Shown here in pieces: positions 60,098-64,000 of a stretch of DNA of 64,000 bases. Numbering within the stretch: the first letter of the stretch is position 1; each line of letters starts with the position of its first letter. The notes beneath the pieces are model-generated. The model was given only the letters and a program-made list of their open reading frames with translations. It was not told the origin of the DNA and searched no databases. This DNA is from a virus: the IMG/VR virus record IMGVR_UViG_3300031857_024884, positions 62,001 through 126,000 of that record; one strand, written 5' to 3'. Made by a program: the position numbers and the translations under genes.

Positions 60098-60766
60098 TTT
60101 TCTAATATTTTCTTCTCCCCACATTGGTTGGAGATTAGAAAGTGACCAACATTTCATAAATTCAGAATCACCGATTTCCTTTATATTAAAGACCGAAATA
60201 GGTCTTAAATGGTCAACATGCCATTCCCCATAATTATCCCACGTCATACCGTCTTTAAATTGATTTTCTAAGTGAGATATAAGTTCTTCAGGAGTATATT
60301 TTAATATATCAAAATAATGTCCGTTTTTATCTACATTATTTTCTTTTAAAACTTGGTATATTGCAGTCCTAAAATTAGAGATTAGTTTATAGAGGGGGTC
60401 GTTTGCTTTACGAGTTCTTTCATAGTTACGTTTAACCTCACGAATTTTGTCTATGTTTTTTTCTCGATATTCTTTTAGATAATCTTTTCTATGTTCTTTA
60501 TTTTGTTCATACCACTTGTCATAATTTTTTCTTTTTCTTTCTTTGGTTTCAGGTTTAGATTCGTATTTTTGCATTGCGACTTTACGACCACCAATAAATC
60601 TTCTACCTGAAGAACCAATTTTAACACCGTTTTCTTTTAATATTCTTATTATAACTTGTATACATATGCCCGTTTTTTGAGATATAGTCTGAGAACCTAT
60701 TAATTCTTCATTATACATTTTAAGTATATTTGACAATTCTTCTTCAGTGGGAATATATTTTTTCAT
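60077..60766 (-). CDS. HNH endonuclease
   Basis: A 229-residue protein from the ATG at 60766, chosen over 60802 because the promoter-like box at 60771-60780 lies between. An N-terminal helix-turn-helix-like part (TISQKTGICIQVIIRILKEN) is followed by a Lys/Arg-rich linker. The C-terminal HNH nuclease reads DNYGEWHVDHLRPISVFNI (about 176-194) and CWSLSNLQPMWGEENIRKSN (about 207-226). It resembles free-standing phage homing endonucleases. It sits next to the capsid gene, as homing endonucleases often sit beside conserved targets. Confidence 0.8.
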   Translation of the reverse strand: MKKYIPTEEELSNILKMYNEELIGSQTISQKTGICIQVIIRILKENGVKIGSSGRRFIGGRKVAMQKYESKPETKERKRKNYDKWYEQNKEHRKDYLKEYREKNIDKIREVKRNYERTRKANDPLYKLISNFRTAIYQVLKENNVDKNGHYFDILKYTPEELISHLENQFKDGMTWDNYGEWHVDHLRPISVFNIKEIGDSEFMKCWSLSNLQPMWGEENIRKSNKIII

Positions 60767-60770
60767 ATAA

Positions 60771-60780
60771 TATAAATATA
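60771..60780 (-). promoter_or_regulatory. Promoter-like box upstream of HNH gene
   Basis: On the minus strand it reads TATATTTATA, 4 bp before the ATG at 60766 and just downstream of the capsid terminator. Confidence 0.45.
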
Positions 60781-60821
60781 GAGTATAAGAACAAAAAATC
60801 AATTGTTTTATTTAAATAATA

Positions 60822-60851
60822 AAAAAAGGTCAGATTTCTCTGACCTTTTTT
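60822..60851 (-). terminator. Terminator after the major capsid gene
   Basis: Stem AAAAAAGGTCAGA (60822-60834) with TCTGACCTTTTTT (60839-60851) and loop TTTC is perfect over the GC core. T-runs on both strands allow bidirectional use. Confidence 0.92.
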
Positions 60852-60871
60852 AGGTTTTATTTAAGATTTGA

Positions 60872-62782
60872 TTATCTCAATTCTCTTAAATCGAATGTAC
60901 GAACTCCGTCAACGGTAATTCTTGCGTAGAACCTGTTATTTACCATTTTTTTCGCGTATCTGGTCATAATACCTTTGATAGGCGTAAAGTTGAATGGATT
61001 GTACATTGTAGGTGTTAATTGTAGAGGTACGTACGGTGCGTAGATGTAACCTGTATCAAGTAACGATGTACCTTTATGTCCAATCAAAATTTGATTTGGT
61101 GGGAAATAAGGGTCACGGTATACTTGGTAACGACCTGCTAAAGTACCTACTCTTTCGATACCCATGTTGTATTGGTCTTGCTCTGGTGAAGCGTTAGATA
61201 CGTGGAAGTATTCTAAGTCATCGAAGATTGCAGAAACCTCACTTGATACAACAATCCAGTTAGCTCCACCACGAAGAGTTGACTTGTGAATTTGAGCAGA
61301 TAATTGGTTGATAGTTGTAATCAATGTTTGATTCCAATCTTTTTGAGTGTAAGATGTAGTTTGTTTAATTCTTCTCCATCCGTTATAATCCCAACGTAAG
61401 TTCCAAGCCGCACCTTTACGTAAGTCACGTAAGATTTCACGGTCAATTTCAGCCGCAACTTGTTCAGACAATAAAGCCGTTAATTCAGCCTCAGCATCAA
61501 TGTTATGGAATGCTGCAACGTCTTGAGCAAGTTCTGGTGACCATTGTGCTCTTAACTTTCTTTCAGTCACAGAAACTGTAACAGAATCAAGTTCAAAAGA
61601 AACCTCACCGATTTTGTCTTCAAACTCAAGTTCTTCATAACGTCTGTAAACAGCCGTGAAAGTAGAACCTGTTAATAAATCTTGGTCAACAACTGTAATA
61701 CCTGTGTAACCATCTAAAGATGTAGAATCACAATCAGCACAAGCGGGACAAGAAAGGTCAACTTCTAATAAAATACAACCATTTGCATTACAGATATTAT
61801 TAAATGAACCTCCGTTACCGTCAACTGGCCAAGTAGTTTGATAAGTACTACCGTAATCAACGATACCTTTACCATATTGTTGTGTTACAACACGGAATAA
61901 TAATGGTTTTGGAGCGCTTCCTTCACTAGTTAAATTAGTAATACAACCTCCTGTTGCGAAAGCGTCAAGTGAACCGTTATAGAAAATTTTCAAATCAGAT
62001 AAGAAAGTTTCTGTATCCATTTCGTTACCATCAGGTCCAATTAATTTACCAGCACCTGCCGCACTATTGAAACCACATAATTTAACGATTAATTTTCTAA
62101 CATTTTGGTCTTTTAAATCAACAGAAGAATCTGCTAAAGTAACTAAATCACTGTTTTCCCAAACAACAATCGGACCGTTAATAGTCATAGCTGACCATCT
62201 ACCTTTAGAGTAGTCAAATAAACCTGGAGGGTCTAAAGCCGCCTCATTTCCTTCATAGAATAAATCATAAAGATTTTTCTTGTAAGTTGGGTTGTAAGAA
62301 CCAGGTGAATAAGCCGGATTTGGGTCGTAACCCCCTGCTAATGCTGCTCCGTCTGTTGCTGGTCTATTTGGTGAACCTACTGGTGCGTAATGTGCTCCTG
62401 ATTCTCCCGCTAAAGGACCTACCGCCCCATAATTACCATTATTATAACCTTGAATCTTAGGTACGAAGTAGAACAATTTACCGATAGGTAAGTTCATAGC
62501 TTGTACAGATACGATGTCATTCGCTAATAATTTAGAGAATACACGTCTAACGATAGGGAATACAACTGTTTCAAATGCTCCGTTAGAACCTTCTGAAGTT
62601 GCTTCGTTTATCAAAAATGACGCTTGGTTTTCATATAACTGCGCCACGTTCTCTTTTAGGTGACCTTTAAGGCCTTCTAGGAATCCTAATTTATCCCATT
62701 TTGTGATTGTGTCTTCTTTGATAACTTTTAAATGTTTTAAACCAATGTTACCAACAAGACCTGATTCTAATAATGCTCCCAT
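60872..62782 (-). CDS. Major capsid protein (gp23-like)
   Basis: A 636-residue protein of the T4 gp23 family. The diagnostic block reads AFETVVFPIVRRVFSKLLAN (about 69-88), then DIVSVQAMNLPIGKLFYFVP. Residues 54-60, ASFLINE, are followed by ATSEG, giving a prohead-protease site (INE) at about the position where T4 gp23 is cut (after residue 65). The mature protein would start at residue 61. The centre contains a Cys-rich insertion (CPACADCDS, near 345) and the C-terminal third is strongly conserved (NNRFYARITVDGVRTFDLRE). It forms the hexamers of the phage head. Confidence 0.95.
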   Translation of the reverse strand: MGALLESGLVGNIGLKHLKVIKEDTITKWDKLGFLEGLKGHLKENVAQLYENQASFLINEATSEGSNGAFETVVFPIVRRVFSKLLANDIVSVQAMNLPIGKLFYFVPKIQGYNNGNYGAVGPLAGESGAHYAPVGSPNRPATDGAALAGGYDPNPAYSPGSYNPTYKKNLYDLFYEGNEAALDPPGLFDYSKGRWSAMTINGPIVVWENSDLVTLADSSVDLKDQNVRKLIVKLCGFNSAAGAGKLIGPDGNEMDTETFLSDLKIFYNGSLDAFATGGCITNLTSEGSAPKPLLFRVVTQQYGKGIVDYGSTYQTTWPVDGNGGSFNNICNANGCILLEVDLSCPACADCDSTSLDGYTGITVVDQDLLTGSTFTAVYRRYEELEFEDKIGEVSFELDSVTVSVTERKLRAQWSPELAQDVAAFHNIDAEAELTALLSEQVAAEIDREILRDLRKGAAWNLRWDYNGWRRIKQTTSYTQKDWNQTLITTINQLSAQIHKSTLRGGANWIVVSSEVSAIFDDLEYFHVSNASPEQDQYNMGIERVGTLAGRYQVYRDPYFPPNQILIGHKGTSLLDTGYIYAPYVPLQLTPTMYNPFNFTPIKGIMTRYAKKMVNNRFYARITVDGVRTFDLRELR

Positions 62783-62815
62783 TTTTTGTTTTTTTTTTAT
62801 TTTTTATTTATTTTT

Positions 62816-63337
62816 TTATTTATTCGGAACTAAAAACGTAGTTCCATCGTTTAATGTGTATAAATTAAATACACTTTGCCCTTCTCCATATAAATACTTA
62901 AATGTTTGAATGTTGTTTACTACAGCTAAATTTATTGTTACCGGATTAGTATTTGGTATTAACTTTGCAAAAGTTACTCCATTTCTAACCTCTGTAGTAA
63001 ATAATTCTTTAAAATTAATATTATTAGATATATTATTAATAATATTATTACCAGTTTCGGTATCAACAAAGAAACTTGTCATTTTATTTACAGAAGTATT
63101 AAGAATAACTTGAAACGCTCCTTTTAAATTTGTTTTACCGTCTAAATCAACAACTCTACTTACCAAATTAGTACTAATTTGTAATGGTAAATTAAGACTC
63201 CTATCTAATACTAGTCTATCACCAAAACCACTCTTTAAACTCACTACACCATTTTGTTTGTAAATATTATTAATACTTACAAAGTAACCAGACGGTTGAG
63301 GTTTAACACCTGCAAAATCTGCAACTTTTTCTGTCAT
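62816..63337 (-). CDS. Head-region structural-type protein
   Basis: A 173-residue protein starting MTEKVADFAGVKPQPSGYFV. It is beta-rich: RLVLDRSLNLPLQISTNLVS, MTSFFVDTETGNNIINNISN and VFNLYTLNDGTTFLVPNK at the end. Its C-terminal motif NL(Y)xLNDG is shared with the next gene (FNLIKMNDGSEIITKY), so the two may be distant paralogues. It lies 33 bp upstream of the capsid gene with no terminator between, so they are co-transcribed. It could be a head decoration, vertex or accessory protein; no family is recognised. Confidence 0.58.
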   Translation of the reverse strand: MTEKVADFAGVKPQPSGYFVSINNIYKQNGVVSLKSGFGDRLVLDRSLNLPLQISTNLVSRVVDLDGKTNLKGAFQVILNTSVNKMTSFFVDTETGNNIINNISNNINFKELFTTEVRNGVTFAKLIPNTNPVTINLAVVNNIQTFKYLYGEGQSVFNLYTLNDGTTFLVPNK

Positions 63338-63362
63338 TTTTTTTTGTGTTTTTTTTAGTTTA

Positions 63363-63854
63363 TTATGGTAAATTGTATTTAGTGATTATTTCTGAACCAT
63401 CATTCATTTTAATCAAGTTAAAAAGTTGATTACCTGTAGGTGTATCATAAATTACTTCTTTTGCACTTTCAATATAAAGTCTATTAACATATCCATCTAA
63501 ACCTTGAGCGGATTCAACCACTAAACCATTTTCGTTTTTAGTATAAGTTATTCCAAGATTTATATCAAAAGCACCAGAAGATATAATTGAGTCTACATCA
63601 CTGTTAGAAATAAAAAATGAAGAATTACCTTCTATTAATTCACCAAAAATTTTTAGAGTATAATATTTATTATTTTTATAATCAATAACAGGTAACATTG
63701 ATGACCATTTTTGAAGCGTTGGAAAACCTAATTCTCCTGTTAAATTTTCGATTTCTTTAAATACCGGTGCAATAGTTTGATTCGGCACATCTTTTGTATA
63801 AACAACTTTAACTTGTTTGTAATATTTTATGTTTTGAATTGGGCTTGCTGCCAT
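63363..63854 (-). CDS. Head-region structural-type protein (possible paralogue)
   Basis: A 163-residue protein: MAASPIQNIKYYKQVKVVYT at the start, NYKNNKYYTLKIFGELIEGN-like strands in the middle (YKNNKYYTLKIFGELIEG), and QLFNLIKMNDGSEIITKYNL at the end, similar to the ending of 62816-63337. It lies 25 bp upstream of that gene and in the same direction. The inferred role is an accessory capsid protein; evidence is only position and composition. Confidence 0.55.
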   Translation of the reverse strand: MAASPIQNIKYYKQVKVVYTKDVPNQTIAPVFKEIENLTGELGFPTLQKWSSMLPVIDYKNNKYYTLKIFGELIEGNSSFFISNSDVDSIISSGAFDINLGITYTKNENGLVVESAQGLDGYVNRLYIESAKEVIYDTPTGNQLFNLIKMNDGSEIITKYNLP

Positions 63855-63877
63855 TACAGTGTTTTTTTGTTTTTAAT

Positions 63878-64000
63878 TTATTTTATTTTTGCCATTAAAT
63901 CTTTCATTCTCAAAAACTGAGGATTCTCATATGTTTTTGATTCGATTAAATTACTAGCAGAACCTGTAGATTGTGATTTTTCAATAACTCTCTCAACTGA
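63878..64000 (-). CDS. C-terminal end of a head-region gene (runs off right edge)
   Basis: The minus-strand frame is open from the edge to a TAA ending at 63878 and encodes the last 40 residues, ending NPQFLRMKDLMAKIK. The Ser/Glu/Gln-rich, helical composition before that would suit a scaffold-type protein, as gp22 precedes gp23 in T4. Too little is present to identify it. Confidence 0.5.
   Translation of the reverse strand, partial: SVERVIEKSQSTGSASNLIESKTYENPQFLRMKDLMAKIK

Overview
The window looks like part of the genome of a large T4-like tailed phage (myovirus) whose host is probably a member of the Bacteroidetes, perhaps a flavobacterium. The T4-type evidence is a gp23-like major capsid protein (60872-62782, minus) with a putative prohead-protease cleavage site, a gp55-like late sigma factor (47260-48009), a gp5-like OB-fold baseplate protein (50653-52257), a PhoH-like ATPase (43793-44518), and the N-terminal part of a family B DNA polymerase running off the left edge (1-687, minus). 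The Bacteroidetes evidence is the AT-rich sequence, start codons mostly preceded by A-rich sequence rather than Shine-Dalgarno boxes, and one promoter of the Bacteroidetes form TTTG-N20-TAnnTTTG (56609-56640). No tRNA, CRISPR array, integrase or reverse transcriptase was seen.

Layout. (1) 1-687: partial DNA polymerase. (2) 783-26392, minus: a tail-fibre/adhesin region with four LamG-type lectin-like proteins, repetitive fibre proteins, two glycine-rich adhesin-like paralogues, Pro/Thr-rich linker proteins and a 946-residue virion protein ending in a papain-like protease. Four glycosyltransferase genes (10836-15331) sit inside it. (3) 26444-29041, plus: five small genes, one with a WYL-like domain, ending in a terminator. 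(4) 29129-47260, plus: a dense island of about nine glycosyltransferases, four methyltransferase-like genes, an SDR, two intact and two broken sulfotransferase-like genes, an APS kinase and a DUF2061 protein. A 3'-5' exonuclease, a dUTPase, PhoH and a HAD-like protein are interspersed. (5) 47260-56578, plus: late sigma factor and a baseplate/tail block. (6) 55813-60097: small genes on both strands, several carrying a shared amphipathic tag that resembles T4 capsid-targeting sequences. (7) 60077-64000, minus: HNH endonuclease, major capsid protein and upstream head-region genes.

How it fits together. The tail region would supply host recognition, and the glycan island would build or remodel a sugar structure on phage, DNA or host. 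The APS kinase/DUF2061/sulfotransferase group suggests the structure is sulfated, with PAPS made by a phage enzyme. A recurrent box, (G/A)TATTTAT(A), lies just upstream of many genes in the gene's own direction and is the best candidate for the phage's late or middle promoter. The same 8-mer read backwards is the T4 late box TATAAATA. The most interesting leads are the sulfation module, the tag shared by putative internal head proteins, and the promoter box.
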